Notes: generated by a model from the letters alone, not told the origin. Counted from the first letter of the stretch, positions 21,901 to 35,380 are shown. The stretch is 64,000 bases of DNA from Diphasiastrum complanatum (GCA_029204225.1 CM055107.1:3030706-3094705), one strand, 5' to 3'. Numbers and translations: made by a program.

Positions 21901-22823
21901 GTTTTAATATTTTTTAAGCAACTCACTGAATTGTTGACTTTTTTAGTAGCTTTATCAAGGTCAGAAGCAAATTCTTCAAAGGCTTGTAACTCTGCAAATT
22001 GATCTAGTTCCAAGTTTTCTGGCCAATTGTTATTAATCTGAACCGCAGACCCGATCTGGATACAGAAATACCTACATCAACTGCAGTGCTATTAGCTAGC
22101 AAACTCAATGTCAAAGATGAAGTTTCACCATGAATAACTTTTTTTATTGGATGAATACACATGCTACCATGCCAAATACAACAGGTTGCTATCAACCCTT
22201 TTGAACTTTTATACTTGTGAAAGGTCGATAGAGGTAAATGCACCAGTTGAATCATTTATTTAGAATTGACTCTTCCTCAAAAGTTTCACCCTGTATTTGT
22301 TTTCAGTCAAAGTGTTATCAATTTTGTGCTATTAGCAGAGATGAGGCAAGTTTGCCTTATTCTTGAGTCACATGAGAAGTACGGAGTCTCCTCTTTTTTA
22401 AGCTTAATGAGTTGTCACAGCCAATATACTTATAACACTTTTGCACATCCTCCTGTTCCTAGTATCTTATTTCTTTACTCTTTTTTATGGATTAAGGTCC
22501 AGTGAGTTGCTTTTAGTTTCTTGTTTCCTTTTGTTTTGTTCTGGGCTTCTTCTGGTCGTTGTCATATACACACTAAGTATACTCATGAAAATCTGTTTTC
22601 TCTTGAGCTTTATTGAATACCAACTTACTCCTGAGACCTTCAGTAGTGCTCTCTAATTAAGAATTATATTTTTTATGTTTCATATTATTGATTTGGAATA
22701 ATTTGTTTGACTTTGCTGGTTGCATGTTATATTTGCTCCAAGCTTTTGAGTGAAATTTAAAGCTGACATTGCAGGAGCGATCTTTTGCTACTGTGTTGTT
22801 TATATGTAGTATGGGTGCATGTG

Positions 22824-22919
<96 letters not shown>

Positions 22920-25541
22920 TGCTGAAGGTATGAATTTTACATTTTTATAATGTTTGCAGTATTGTACAGCTGTTCCGTCCATAAAATTGCCACTGCAAGG
23001 AAAATCAGTTCGTAGATGGTTGAAAGAAATGAAAGAGAAAAAGAAAGAGACAACTCGTGCTCAGAATGCTCAAGTTCATGCAGCTGTTTGTGTCGCTGGT
23101 GCAGCTGCTGCAATAGCTGCAGTTGCTGCTGCAACTGCAGCTTCTTCTGTGGATGAGGGAGGAAGCAAAACAAGCATGGCTGTAGCCTCAGCAGCTTCAC
23201 TTGTTGCCGCTCAATGTGTGGAAGTAGCCGAGAACATGGGTGCTAATCATGAGCAGGTGTCGTCAGTAGTCAGTTCTGCTCTTAGTGTGAAAACTGCTGG
23301 AGACATGATGACTCTAACAGCAGCAGCTGCAACAGGTATTTTACATGAAATATCTGGTTATTCTTGATAGTTCTGCTTTTGTCTAATATTGTGAACTCAT
23401 TTCATACAGAAATTCATTCTGTCATCAGTTACATTACGTGGATTCGAATTTTGTTTTTTTATTACTTCAATGCAGATTAAGCTGGTGGTTTCCATGGTCT
23501 CTTTTTCAATTTTGCATCACAATTACACCTCAATTTCTTTTCAAAAAAAGCATCATAATGGGTGTCTACTCAAATCTCACATGAATCAACAGTCCAGATT
23601 GAGTTTGGGGACCACCACTACCTAGGGCATAATGACAGGAGCTCATTATTTTTACAAATTTGATTGGCTGCAATTTTCATTCCTCCAAATAGAAAGTTCT
23701 CATGAATGGAATTTTGAAATACTTAACCCTAATAGATGGAATCTTGAAAATGCATATGCCTCATGGATGGAAGCTTTAAAATACATAGCCCCCATGAATG
23801 GAATCATTAACAGAACCTCGAGGCAATTATTAAACTTCCAGCGGTCAAACTCCAAAAGTAGATGGTGAAATAAGACTAAACGCTTCTTTCTGAATTGGTC
23901 TCTTGAATGAAATAAACATTGCCAAAAGCTCTTGAAATCTTGAATCCATCTTGAATCAGAGATTTCTTTCTACCCCTATATTGTAATTTTAAGTTTCTGA
24001 TTGTGTAGTACATGGAAATTAAACAGTTTGAATATACCGATTATGTGAAGCAAAACCGGACACCAAAAAGGAAACAAAATACCCTACTTATTCTCAATAA
24101 TACTTCTTTTGAGATATTCGTGACACACATTATGTATGATAATGGGCATTTGTCAGGCCATGGAAAGGATATAGTGGCTTGTCCTCTTGTCTACCACGGC
24201 TTGACAAGAGGACTTCGATCATAAATACTTTTTGCTTTAGGACATTGTTTGGTAGATTTTGTGTAGTATAGATAGCTTAGGAATGTTATTTTAGTAGCTA
24301 TAAGTTAGATTTGCTAGACTTCTTATAATTAGGATCCTTACAATGGTCCTCCAAACAACCATTATCTAGTCCATAACGGAATCTTGTTTCCTTCCTGTGT
24401 GCATGCTCTCTATGCTTCTTTAGACAAAAGCTGCTGCCCCTTTTTGTTTCAAATGTAAAATTCTGAGTTGTATTGGGAAAAATCAAAATTTGACTAGGTG
24501 AAATCACCGGCTACCATTTCACTATTACACAGTTATCATGACTAGGATCCGGATTCATTTTGCTTACAGCTTTGAGAGGGGCGGCAACTTTGAAAACCAG
24601 AATTGTGAAAGAGACTCAAAATTATGCAACTGTTGCACCATGCGAACGGGGCGGAAGTCATTCCAATAGCTTCAGCAGCGATATGGTTTCTGAGGATGGC
24701 GAAGCAGAGTATTACACTCAGGAGCTGCTTGCTAAAGGCTATGAATTTCTAAAGAGATCAAAATCGGGTATAGGATTAAGTTGTGGTTATGCTTCTGTGT
24801 TTAGTTTGCATCCGTCCCAGACACAGTGAATAAATTCTATTTTCAGCTTTCTGTGTCAGAAAAAGCAGAAACTAGATAATTGAAAGTGGAGAGGATGTCA
24901 GATTGATTCTGTAAACTGAAATGTTTTGATTGTCAAGTGAACTTCCTTGCATCTCGTGATTCCAGTAGCTATTTGAACAACAGTTTTTTTTTTTGGAAAA
25001 AAAGTTATTTATGTTTTGCATGTTGCAGGTGAGTTACATTGGAGACTAGTCATTATATTTCTTGATAAACATGGCCAGGTAAAAATCAAATTCAAGTCCC
25101 TTATTATCAACTTCACTTGTCTAAGGAATTTCAATAAGCATATTCTCACTGTCTATTATTGCTATTTCTTCTCCCCCGAACCCTAATCTCAGAGAAACCC
25201 TAACTTGTCACGCTTTTCATCTTGAGGGTTACGTTTTCCAGAATTCCAGAACACTCATGGTAAATATAGTGTTTCAATCAAAATGACATTAGTTTTATGG
25301 GATAAATTGAAAGACACGTGTCCACCATCAAACACACCTTGTTGGTGAGAACTCTAATCACACGTGGACGAATGAAAAGCTCTGATACGCGTTTTCTCCA
25401 TAGCAGCCTACATCCTCTCGACTCTTGACTTTTTTGAACTATCTGTTTTGCAGGTTGTTTTGAAGCTTCAAAGCAAACACGTAGGTGGCTCACTAAAAAA
25501 GACAAAGAAAAGTAAGTCTTAATCAAAACGTGGAATCCACA

Positions 25542-25587
<46 letters not shown>

Positions 25588-25849
25588 GAGGTTTTTTGTG
25601 AAGGGGAAAACCCTAAGCGATTGCATTGTGCGAGCAGGTATGATTCTAGACGTGTACCCAGACATTCCATCCTGGCCTGGAAGAAGTCTGTTAGACAATG
25701 GAGAGCAGAGACGATATTTTGGTTTAAAGACAACTCGAGGTATTGCAGAGTTTGAGTGTAAAAGTGTATATATACACAACCTGTGGATACAGGGGATTTC
25801 ACATTTGTTGTCAATAGCATACCAACAGCAGCAGCAGCAGTATCAGTGA
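18915..25849 (+). CDS. VAN3-binding protein / FORKED-like protein (DUF828 + plant PH-like), 7 exons
   Basis: The coding exons are 18915-19319, 19510-19629, 22960-23335, 24570-24767, 25029-25078, 25454-25511 and 25638-25849. All have GT-AG borders and matching phases, giving 1419 nt and 472 residues, the family's usual size. The start is the first ATG after an in-frame stop at 18876. The DUF828/auxin-canalisation part shows [19 protein letters not shown] (residues ~69-87), [19 protein letters not shown] and a long Ala-rich segment (exon 3). The plant PH-like end shows [24 protein letters not shown] and [18 protein letters not shown]. Known relatives bind the ARF-GAP VAN3/SFC at trans-Golgi or endosomal membranes and affect PIN-dependent vein patterning; that role here is inferred. 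The C-terminus is a short poly-Gln run. Confidence 0.93.
19630..22959 (+). other. intron 2 of the VAN3-binding-protein-like gene
   Basis: A 3.3-kb intron bounded by CAG/GTATCA and TTTGCAG/TATTGT. No nested gene was recognised. It carries an 86-bp (GA)n tract at 22830-22915, which ends only 44 bp before the acceptor. Confidence 0.8.
22830..22915. repeat. (GA)n microsatellite, ~43 repeats
   Basis: A pure GA dinucleotide tract inside intron 2, close to the 3' splice site of exon 3. Confidence 0.98.
23336..24569 (+). other. intron 3 of the VAN3-binding-protein-like gene
   Basis: A 1.23-kb intron with borders ACAG/GTATTT and CTTACAG/CTTTGA. No internal gene was recognised; several ATGGATGGAA-like short repeats lie near 23700-23810. 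Confidence 0.8.
25545..25585. repeat. (GA)n microsatellite in the 126-bp intron 6
   Basis: About 41 bp of pure GA fills a third of intron 6 (25512-25637), between the GTAAGT donor and the GAGCAG acceptor. Confidence 0.95.
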
Positions 25850-27990
25850 TATCTATGTCTTTTTTTTAAAATGTGCATGTACATTTTCTTCCAGAACTAA
25901 TCGGCATCAGTTTTTAGTCAAAAGGTGTTGATTGTAAGATGCAGAATTCAGTGAAATGGTTTAAGGGTGTCTTCACTGTTGTCTTGAAAGGCTGCAGTTG
26001 ATTGTGCCTGTCCTTTTGCACTAAGTTCAGACAGATTTCTGGTCAAGTTGCTAGAGCTCTCCAAACTGATTGTAAACTTTGCAGTTGCCTAGATTGTTCG
26101 TTGCTTAGTGATAAAGGTCATGTTATTTCAGACTATCTTGAAAAGAATCCAGAGACAAATCGACTTGGTCGACTTAGATTCCTGACACGAGAAATATACA
26201 TGTTTTCTACATATACTGGACCATGCTTGAAGCCTAAGACAAGACATTGGTCCAAAAAGGTTATTTATCTAAATACCTTTTCAAATAAGGCTCAAGTGTA
26301 TATGCTCAAGCCAAGTACAGTTTGAACTTGCATGAGGCACACTCCATATCTTGAAAGTTTTTGGTTTGATATCAGAGTCTTATAGTTAAACCTAGAGTTC
26401 AGAAAATCGGTTGTTATGGACTTTCAGAAGCTGCTCGTTTTCTTAGAAAATTTATGGACTTTCGCAGATTAAAGGGGTTGTCAGGTTTTTAAAACCTTTC
26501 TCTAGCCACTTGCTTTAAAGTTGAACAGAGAGATCTGTAGCGCATTCCTATGAAGTCTATTGGAAGCTAATCTGCAGAATTAGCTTAAATGTTTATTCAA
26601 TCAATGAATCTCATGCCTTGTTAGTATCTTGATGAGTAGAAAACTATAAGATACAATGAATCAAATGGTGTGAGTTATAGGTAGCAGAAGGGGATACTCT
26701 TACAAGGTGAGAGGATGCTTTTGCATCTACATATCAAGCATTACTTGTTGGATTGGATGAGTCCCTTGAACATGTATGTGCTAATCATTTACACGACATG
26801 TTTTACAATCTGGTTATAGACATCAACCAGTCAATTGAAAATGACAGCATAAGAACTTGACATTGAGGAAAGTTCTTGTGTCAAATCCATAGAACATATT
26901 TTGAATGAACAACCTATGGAGTCTAATGTATCTACGATAAGATGTGTGGAGTTAGTAGTACAAACTTAAAGCCACTGTAAATAAAATTTACAACAAGATT
27001 CTAGGCCTAATAATTGATGTAAGTGTACCAATGGCTAGAGAAGTGGATGTGATGCATTTTAGTGGAGAGCACCATTCCAATATGAAAACAATGTGTGTTT
27101 GATGCATTTACAAGCTTCTTGTTGCAACTACTTGGTTCTCAAGTTCCATATTTAGGATATATAATTTTAGATGAATGACACTATACGTAATGTTTGGGCC
27201 TAAGACATCCATCATATATCACTTACTACATCTAGTTTTGTCATTCATTGAGCCCTAATTATGCTTGCATCCCAAACTTCTCAGAGTAGTAGGCTAGTGT
27301 GGCTTCATGTGGATATGAGTTGCAAATTCATTGTCGATTCTTAGTGACTTGTAGCTTCTAGTTCGTTGGATAGTCCTTTCAATTTTTATGTTGTTCCTTT
27401 TCATAAACTTAGTCACATTTTGTATTCAACATATTTGCAATTTCCTTTTTTAGTGTCCCATCCGTTGTGTTGATCATAATCATAGCGCTCATCAAGCTAA
27501 GTGATGGGTGCTACTTTTTGCAGTATGTAAATATATGCTTGAGCATTGTTTCTTGTTTTTGGGCTCAAGTTTTTCTTTATAGTTCTTAGATATTGAATTT
27601 AAACATGTCTTTGGATTTCTCACCAAATAGCTAAAACTCATGTTTAGATTTGTTCAATTAAGATTTCACAAGGTAATGTGGTAGAAAATTTACTTTTGCA
27701 AGTTTTTGAAAATATTGTTACTTCATTTTTTGAGTATTTATAAGGACAAATTGTGTTTCTTACAGTGGGGTGTCTGTAGTGCTCTTTGATGTGTATAATT
27801 CTCATTACTTTGAATAGTCATATATGTTCCCAAGCCACTAGATTGAAATTGTGTCTTGAATAATAAGATTCTATGTTCACATTTTTTTTTGAAATAGATG
27901 CAATCCATGTGATAGATCTATGTTCAAACACAAATTACCTTAGAAGATCATTGTGGGTGTTGGGTAGGTCTTCACATGTGCGAAACTTTT
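25850..27990. other. 3' flank of the host gene and AT-rich spacer
   Basis: The 3' UTR is expected here, but no clear polyadenylation signal was singled out. The open frame 26002-26325 shows no domain. From about 26350 onward the sequence has no supported feature. Confidence 0.55.
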
Positions 27991-29753
27991 ACATGGTATT
28001 AGGTATGATCTTCATGCATCAATGATCAAGATTAGAGAGTGAAATTCATGATTTTGAGTGTGGTTGAGGATCTTGACTAGCTTCCAAGGGATTTTGGCAT
28101 CAAGAGGGGCCAAAATCAAAATGATTTGGATTTGAAAGGTACAGTATGGACTATTGTGCATAGAGCACATGTGGGATGCCCTCACTTTAAGGATTTATTG
28201 TGTTCTATGCGTTGAATCAAATTGTGCAAGTAAATACTTGTTGGAGAGCTATTTGAGTGTAGATTTAGGTGCAATAGATCTCAAGTGAATTGGTTCACTA
28301 TAGATCAAGTTATTGGCATTTGTGAGGTGGGTTGGGCACCCAACCTGGTGACTTTTGCCAAAGAGGACCAAATCTTGGTGGTTGCATAAAAAAAACTCGA
28401 TGTGGCATTGTCAATCTAGGTTTTGAGAGTTCTAGATGAGATTTTGAGATCCTATTCACATTGTTTCACTCCTACTCATAGTTCTCGAGTGTTTTGGGGC
28501 TTGAAATAGAGTCATAGAGGTGTGTGATCCAAATTCTCGGGGAGTTCCTTCATTTGTGAAAGGCAAGTTCTAATAACTCAAGTTGATTGACATTGGTGGA
28601 GAGATTGATCTCTCCTTGATCAAGATCTTACTAAGTGGACCTAGCTCTTTGAAGCACACATCTTAGTGAGAGAGAATAATCACATTGTTTAATCCAGCCC
28701 AACGATGGAGGATGAATTGAATGTATCAAGCTTGTTGTGAAATTGCTTTAAAAAGAAAAGGTTTTGAGAGCTAGTTTGGACATAGTTTGCAATCAAGTGG
28801 ATCTTGAGATCAAAAGGAATAAAAATCATGATGAATTGATCCATGTTGGGTTTCGTACAGACTGAGGCGCTCAAGCATGTGTGGTATCACCAAAATTTGG
28901 ATGGTTGGTGTTTCTCCAAGGTATATCCAAATCTAGTGTATGATTGCTTGTTGGAAAGCCAGTGAGGTCTAGTTTGTGATGCAATTGTTTTCAAGCCAAA
29001 AGAGCTTGTCTGGAAAAAGTTATAGGAATTCAAATGAAGGTGGGTAGGGCACCCAATCTGGTGAAAGATGCCAAGGATTTCTCATATCTAGCTTAGATAA
29101 ATTCATGATCAGTTTCCATTGTCAATCTAGTTTGTGTGTGATCTAGATGAGATCTTCGTGCCATAGCCACATAGTTTCACACAAATCCTGTTTGAGTTGT
29201 TTGTGGAGTCCTTGAGTGTTTTCAAGTGTTTTTGAAGCTCATGGAGTGTTGCAGTTTATTGAAGGATCAACCATCTTTAGCAAAGATTTGGAGGAGTTAC
29301 CAATTCTAGAGTGTGCTAGATTGATTTCTACTAAAAAATCAAGCATTTTTCATGTGTAGAATTGATTTTTTGTAAATCAAAACTCAATTTAGGTTTATGA
29401 ACTTGAAGTAGGCTGATTTCACACATCACTTACTGGATTTGGGTGACTTTAATTGCATTAGATAGGTCTCATTGAAGACTACAAGATTCTATATCAACTT
29501 TGTAGCATTTGCATGTAGAATTTGAATGATTCGATTTTTTGTACTTTTTTCAATACCCTAAATTTGTTTGGATCTCTTGTTTATGAGGTTGCTAGAATTC
29601 TCAAGAGTGTGTTTCAAGTTTAGAAAGTGTAAAAGTTCATGAGAATGTATGTTGATCATGTGTTAATCAAGTATCTTCTATTCTATGTGTTGATTTTGCT
29701 AGGTTTGGTGCAAGAAAGAGATTTGTGAGGTTCCATATCTTTGTGATTTCTTC
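27991..29753 (+). repeat. leader of a decayed Ty3 element with ~710-bp degenerate duplication
   Basis: A PBS-like TGGTATTAGG starts near 27994. Boxes such as GTGGGT(T/A)GGGCACCCAA at about 28328 and 29040, and TTGTCAATCTAG at about 28409 and 29121, recur in the same order about 710 bp apart. This indicates an old tandem duplication. A gag fragment follows. The 5' LTR itself could not be delimited. Confidence 0.45.
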
Positions 29754-30210
29754 TTGAGTTCATTTTTTGACATTCAAGAGAGTGCTTTGTGCATTGGAAA
29801 GGATCTAGTAGCCAAGGAAAAACAACTACTAACTTGGGAGGCATTTTGTTTAGTATTCAAGGAATACTTCCTTCTTTTGTTAGATGATTATGAACATTTT
29901 CAAAAACTTTCAAGATTGACCATGGCTAAAGGCCTTGATCAATTCATTCAAGACTTCCATGATTATTTGAACACTCTCTATAGTGAGATACCTGCTAAAA
30001 ATTCAAATGCTCATGTTTATTGATGGTTTACCTAAAGACTATCAAGTGGATGCTAGAAGAAACCATCCTATTACCCTAGAAGATGCTATTAGGGCTACAA
30101 ATTTTTTTATTGACACTCCTAAGCCATCTAAGAGTCATCACCCTAATGAGCAAAAGAAGGGTTTCCAATTTGAGAGAAAGGATAAAGAAGTTACCAATGA
30201 AGTCTCGTAG
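29754..30210 (+). pseudogene. Ty3 gag capsid fragment
   Basis: Two overlapping frames together read like a plant Ty3 capsid. The first holds LTWEAFCLVFKEYF and LDQFIQDFHDYLNTL; the second holds FIDGLPKDYQVDARR and ITLEDAIRATNFF. The frame changes near 30000. It is cut at about 30210-30251 by a minus-strand copia fragment; the nucleocapsid part reappears at 31800. Confidence 0.75.
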
Positions 30211-30878
30211 AATTGCACAGATGACAAATAGTATTCGTCATTCGTTGTTTATGTAGGAAATTGAGAGGTTAGCGAGTGCGTGTAGGATCGAAAATACCAC
30301 AAACAACAGCAAATATTCAAATTGAATGATTCAGACAAATGCACAAAGAAATGATACAGTATTAGGACTAATAATTTGTGCTCTGATTAATATCAAATAG
30401 TGAGTACAATGCTTGAAGTGATAACTTTAGCTTACAATCGTTGAGAGTGATAACTCTTGTTATAGAAAATCGAATAATCAAAAGAAGTTTTTTGATCAAG
30501 ATTCTAGGATTGATATCCTACAAAATATCTACAACTACTTTTTGTTGCAGTTATTACAACTGCCTCATTATAGTTAATGCATGTACAAAGTGGGCAGATC
30601 ATCAACACGAAGTCGTTGGGTCGGCGGATTTTAGACCGACAATATCGAAATTTACAAGTATCGAAAACTGTACAATGACTTGAAAAATATTGACTCAAAA
30701 ACTATAGAATTTTTCGAGTCGATCTGGTATCAAAGAATTCTAAGAAAAATTCGATCTTGAATTTCTCAATTCTCTGCTCAGAAATTCGAGCCTTCTGTTT
30801 CTGGTTTTTCAGGATACTCATTATTGAATGGTTTTGAGGCTAAGCATTGAATTCCAACACTCCCCCTTAATGTAGATC

Positions 30879-31518
<640 letters not shown>

Positions 31519-31566
31519 GACCTTTGTGAGCGCTTTCCAATGGGTTAGCCCTTGATTCGATAGGAA

Positions 31567-31776
31567 CTAGCTAAGTGAACTGATCAAATATGCAATGTCG
31601 AGTCGAGTGCAGATCATTGCATACATCAGTGAGCCAATGATGGACTGAAACAGATATTGCTTCATCTCCTCCATTTTTGCCTCAGTTTGAGGAGATTGTT
31701 CTTTTGACAACTTCAATCCAAAGTCGAGTGGAAAGACACTTGGTTTGCAGTTGGCCATTCCATACTTTTCCAGCAC
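31567..31776 (-). pseudogene. copia reverse transcriptase C-terminal fragment
   Basis: The peptide matches the RT/RNase H connection of copia elements: EKYGMANCKPSVFPLD, then IIGSLMYAMICTRLDIAYL. The conserved TRPDIA motif appears as TRLDIA. It is followed by a stop before the RNase H part. Confidence 0.8.
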
Positions 31777-31799
31777 ATTTGTGAGATATCTCTGTTGGT

Positions 31800-32344
31800 T
31801 GATGAAAATCAGACGACTAGATCAAATTCACCAAGTTGCGGAATGTCCGAACAAAGGAAAATTTGTTTCATTCTGTCATGAATGCGGTTATGGACATTGT
31901 TACAAGGATTGTCCAGCAAGACCAAAACCACCGTCGATTACTGCTCCAATGAATATGATTATGATCCAAAGACCAACAGCTCAGCCTACTGATCCAAGTG
32001 TACCTTTGATGGTTGTTACCAAAGCTCAGAAGCATAAAGAAGTTCTAGTTGATCCAGTACCTGCTGAATCTATACCAACTACATATATACCTACTGCATC
32101 AATGGTGTATCCAAATCTCAACTCAAAAAAGAAGAGATACCAGAATATGAGGCAGTGGATTAAACAATTGCAAGAAGAAGAGGAATTAGAAGTAGCTAAA
32201 GCAGCAGCCGAAGCCTCACCTGTGCCGCCTTTGAATTTACATAATCCACAAACGGATGTTAATACTCAGTTGCATCATCATGAAGAACCCTTCAAGATGA
32301 TAAAACCGGAAGTGCCGCAAACGAAAATGATCATGAATATTTAG
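31800..32344 (+). pseudogene. Ty3 nucleocapsid and linker
   Basis: Resumption of the Ty3 gag after the nested copia fragment: QIHQVAECPNKGK, then a zinc-knuckle-like CHECGYGHCYKDC with one residue fewer than the usual CX2CX4HX4C. A charged linker ends with TAG at 32342-32344. Confidence 0.65.
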
Positions 32345-32353
32345 TCCAGCAAG

Positions 32354-32932
32354 ATGGATATTACATTGGGAGAATTTCTTAAGCTGGTGCCAAAAGCAAA
32401 AGAAGTATTAGCAAAAAAGCTAACTTTGATTGAGTCAGCAGTCCATCATGAGCCACTCTTTTGTGTCGGGTTTAAAGAATCAAACGAAGTGCTCAATGTA
32501 GGAGCAGCCTGGGAAAGTGAGCAACGAAACATCACCCTGCCAATACAACATAGACAGTTTGGTAAAGAAACAGTCGTGATAGATGGAGGTTCAAGAGTGT
32601 TCAACGTAGGAGCAGTTTGGGAAAGTGAGCAACAAAACATCACCCTGCCAATACAACATAGACAGTTTGGTAAAGAAACAGTCGTGATAGATGGAGGTTC
32701 AGGAGTTAACCTGATTTCAACAAAGCTATGTGCAAAATGGGGTCTTACAAAGATAAAACCTGCAACTTTTGCCATTAAGCTAGTTGATCAAACGATAATC
32801 CGTCCTAAGGGAATGGTAGAAGATATACCTATCAAGATCGTCGGAGTTCAGTCTGTCATTACTTTTGTAGTAATGGACTTACCTGACGCACCGAATGTTT
32901 ACCGTGTCTTATTTGAACATCCATGGTTATGA
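32354..32932 (+). pseudogene. Ty3 protease region with internal 108-bp duplication
   Basis: The retropepsin-like site reads VIDGGSGVNLIS, a DGG variant seen in some plant Ty3 lineages. FVVMDLPDAPNVYRVLFEHPWL is the protease end, with FEHPWL where LGRPWL is usual. Upstream, a block beginning NVGAAWESEQRNITLP is repeated 108 bp later, so the first half of the active-site approach is present twice (about 32489 and 32597). Confidence 0.75.
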
Positions 32933-33255
32933 GTTGCGCAAGTAATTCATAACTGGGGCACCAGAAAAAGCACTTTTGAGAATCGTGAGCATGCAGTCAA
33001 AGTTGATTCAATCACTTGGACTATCAAACGATAGTCCGTCCTAAGGGAATGGTAGAAGATATACCTATCAAGATCGTCGGAGTTCAGTTTGTCATTACTT
33101 TTGTAGTAATGGACTTACCTGACGCACCGAATGTTTACCGTGTCTTATTTGAACATCCATGGTTACGAGTTGCGCAAGTAATTCATAACTGGGGCACCAG
33201 AAAAAGCACTTTTGAGAATCGTGAGCGTGCAATCAAAGTTGATCCAATCACTTGG
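32786..33255 (+). repeat. 236-bp tandem duplication in Ty3 pol
   Basis: The block containing CGTCCTAAGGGAATGGTAG recurs exactly 236 bp downstream (32801 and 33037), covering the protease end and following codons. The copies differ at only a few positions, so the duplication is younger than much of the decay in the element. Confidence 0.85.
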
Positions 33256-34281
33256 ACTATCAAGCCAGTGGTCCAATGATCGACATGTAAAAAATTTGAG
33301 AGTTCATTATGACTCTCAAACTGATACTGTCAATTGGAACCAAGCTCTTGCAATAGTGGATTGTACAGCAGGCTATATGTGTCAACGAGATAATCAATCC
33401 AAATTGAACGAGATTGATGACCTCATCCATATTAGTCACACCTTGTCTTACGATGAAAATACAGAACTCACAGATGAGCAGACATTAAATCATATGGATC
33501 CTACAAGGTTTGGAATCCGTGATATTCCTAAAGAACTGACAATGAAACCACCTAAAGCAGTTATATTGAAGGAAGAAAAGACTGCAAGACCAATGACGAA
33601 GAAGCAAGCGAAGCAACATTATAATACGGTCCTAAAATGAGAAAAATCATCGAGAGGAGTAGCTCCTAAAGATGTACCACCTTTATTTGATAAAGGTATA
33701 GGAAAGATCAAGGAGGATTCTTCAAGTCAGAGTTCTTGCAAAACATCACCATCAAGGAAGTCGTCACCTTCAAAGAAGACCACAACTTCTAGAAAGTCAT
33801 CACCTCTGCAATCAATTCCTGCCAAGAAAGCTAAACGAAGAGCCAAAATCAATCCTTTTGAGGAGGAACAGTCAGACAAGGTACAAGCATGATATGCCAG
33901 AGCATTTCAAATGCTATACTTTGGACAATGTTGTCATTATGTTACCGAAAACTCATTCATGAACTAGAAGAGCAAGTACCATAAACGAAAGATGTTTACG
34001 ATGGACTAGCTAGGACATAGCGTATGAATCTTGCTGAACCAGGAGAACCAGAAAAGTTTGTGCAAGTTGGAACACAACTTACCTTAGAGCAGTTTCAAGC
34101 GTTAAGGAAGTTGTTGGTTCAGTATCAAGATTGTTTTGCTTGGACATACAAGGATCTAAAAGGAATTTTGACATCTGTGATTGCGCATACAATTCCCTTG
34201 ATGCCTGATGCAGTTCCAAAAGTCACAAGATTCTATCGTTGTAATCCAAACGTTATTGATCTTATTAAGAAAGTGTCATAG
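33212..34281 (+). pseudogene. Ty3 pol linker between protease and reverse transcriptase
   Basis: Two open pieces (33212-33640 and 34024-34281) separated by stops. The second carries QFQALRKLLVQYQDCFAWTY and IAHTIPLMPDAVPKV, the usual lead-in to Ty3 reverse transcriptases. Confidence 0.7.
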
Positions 34282-34299
34282 AGATTACTTGAAGCCGAT

Positions 34300-34968
34300 T
34301 TCATCTACGAGATCCAACATACTGAATGTGTTTCGCCAATTGTTGTCGTTCCTAAGAAGAGTGGGAAGATGAGAATTTGTGTGAAACTCAAAGCTTTGAA
34401 CAAAGTGATGCGAAAGAATCACTTTTTGTTACCCTTTACTGAAAGCATATTGGACCGCCTTGTTGGAACGGAAGCCTACAATTTTTTGGATGGATTTAGT
34501 GGTTACAACCAAGCCAAGATCGCACCTGCGGATCGCTATGAAATAGCTTTTGCAACGGAATGGGAGACTTATGCTTATAAAGTTATGTCGTTTGGACTTT
34601 GTAATACACCTAGTTCACTTCAAAGAGTAATGTAGTTCGCCTTCAAAGACTACTTGCAAAAATTCCTTGAAATCTATTTGGATGACCTCGGAGTTCATAG
34701 TGTCGATACAGACCATCTGGATCATTTGGAGAAAGTATTTGAACGTTGTCGCAAGTACCAAATCTCCTTAAATCCAGAAAAGTGTCAAATTTGGGTAACT
34801 CATGGAGTTGTTCTTGGACATGTGATATCAAGACATGGCTTTGCTACGGATTATTTCAAAATCAAAGTCATTGTAGAGCTATCGCCACCAGGAATAATTC
34901 GAGGAGTATACATTTTTATGGGTCATGCAAACTACTATCGGATATTCATTTATTTTTTGCGGATTTAG
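34300..34968 (+). pseudogene. Ty3 reverse transcriptase, broken
   Basis: Recognisable motifs are FLDGFSGYNQAKIAP, MSFGLCNTPSSLQRVM and the catalytic IYLDDLGVHS, followed by LNPEKCQIW and VVLGHVISRHG. A TAG after QRVM (34633-34635) and other changes inactivate it. Confidence 0.85.
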
Positions 34969-35029
34969 CATGACCTATATACAAGTTGACTATTGTACCT
35001 ATCTGGACAATTGAGACGCTGGAAGCACT

Positions 35030-35380
35030 TGAAAAATAGAAGAAAGCTTTAGCTTCTGCACCAATTTTACGAGCTCCAAATTGGACAATCGAGTTTCATG
35101 TTCATACTGATGCATCAAAATATGCTATTGCATCAGTTTTGTGAATATAAGGACTATCCTATCAGATTTTCAAGTTGACAACTTACAGATTTTCAGCGTG
35201 GGCAACGTCAAAATGGATTGTCGGCGTGAATAAGTGCTTTTTACCACACAAGTCCGATTTCAATACGGAGCACTTGGAATTCATGGAGAAAGTGCAATAC
35301 CATCTGGAGGCCAACCAGAGCCCCAAGTGAATAATCTCGCGAGGTGTTGTGGGACCACCACCAATTTTGGTGGGGGATAC
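35030..35380 (+). pseudogene. Ty3 RNase H start and truncated end; PPT
   Basis: VHTDASKYAIASVL (from about 35097) is the RNase H start. It breaks off within 60 bp and no integrase is found. A purine tract GGTGGGGGATAC (35369-35380) then leads straight into an LTR. The missing ~1.5 kb suggests an internal deletion. Confidence 0.65.

Noticed and set aside
22937-23200. Minus-strand Gln/Leu-rich open frame
   Set aside because: Antisense of exon 3 of the VAN3-binding-protein-like gene; the pattern comes from its Ala-rich codons.
25598-25637. Alternative start MKGKTLSDC for the PH-like exon
   Set aside because: These bases are the end of intron 6; the exon starts at 25638 after GAGCAG, in phase with exon 6.
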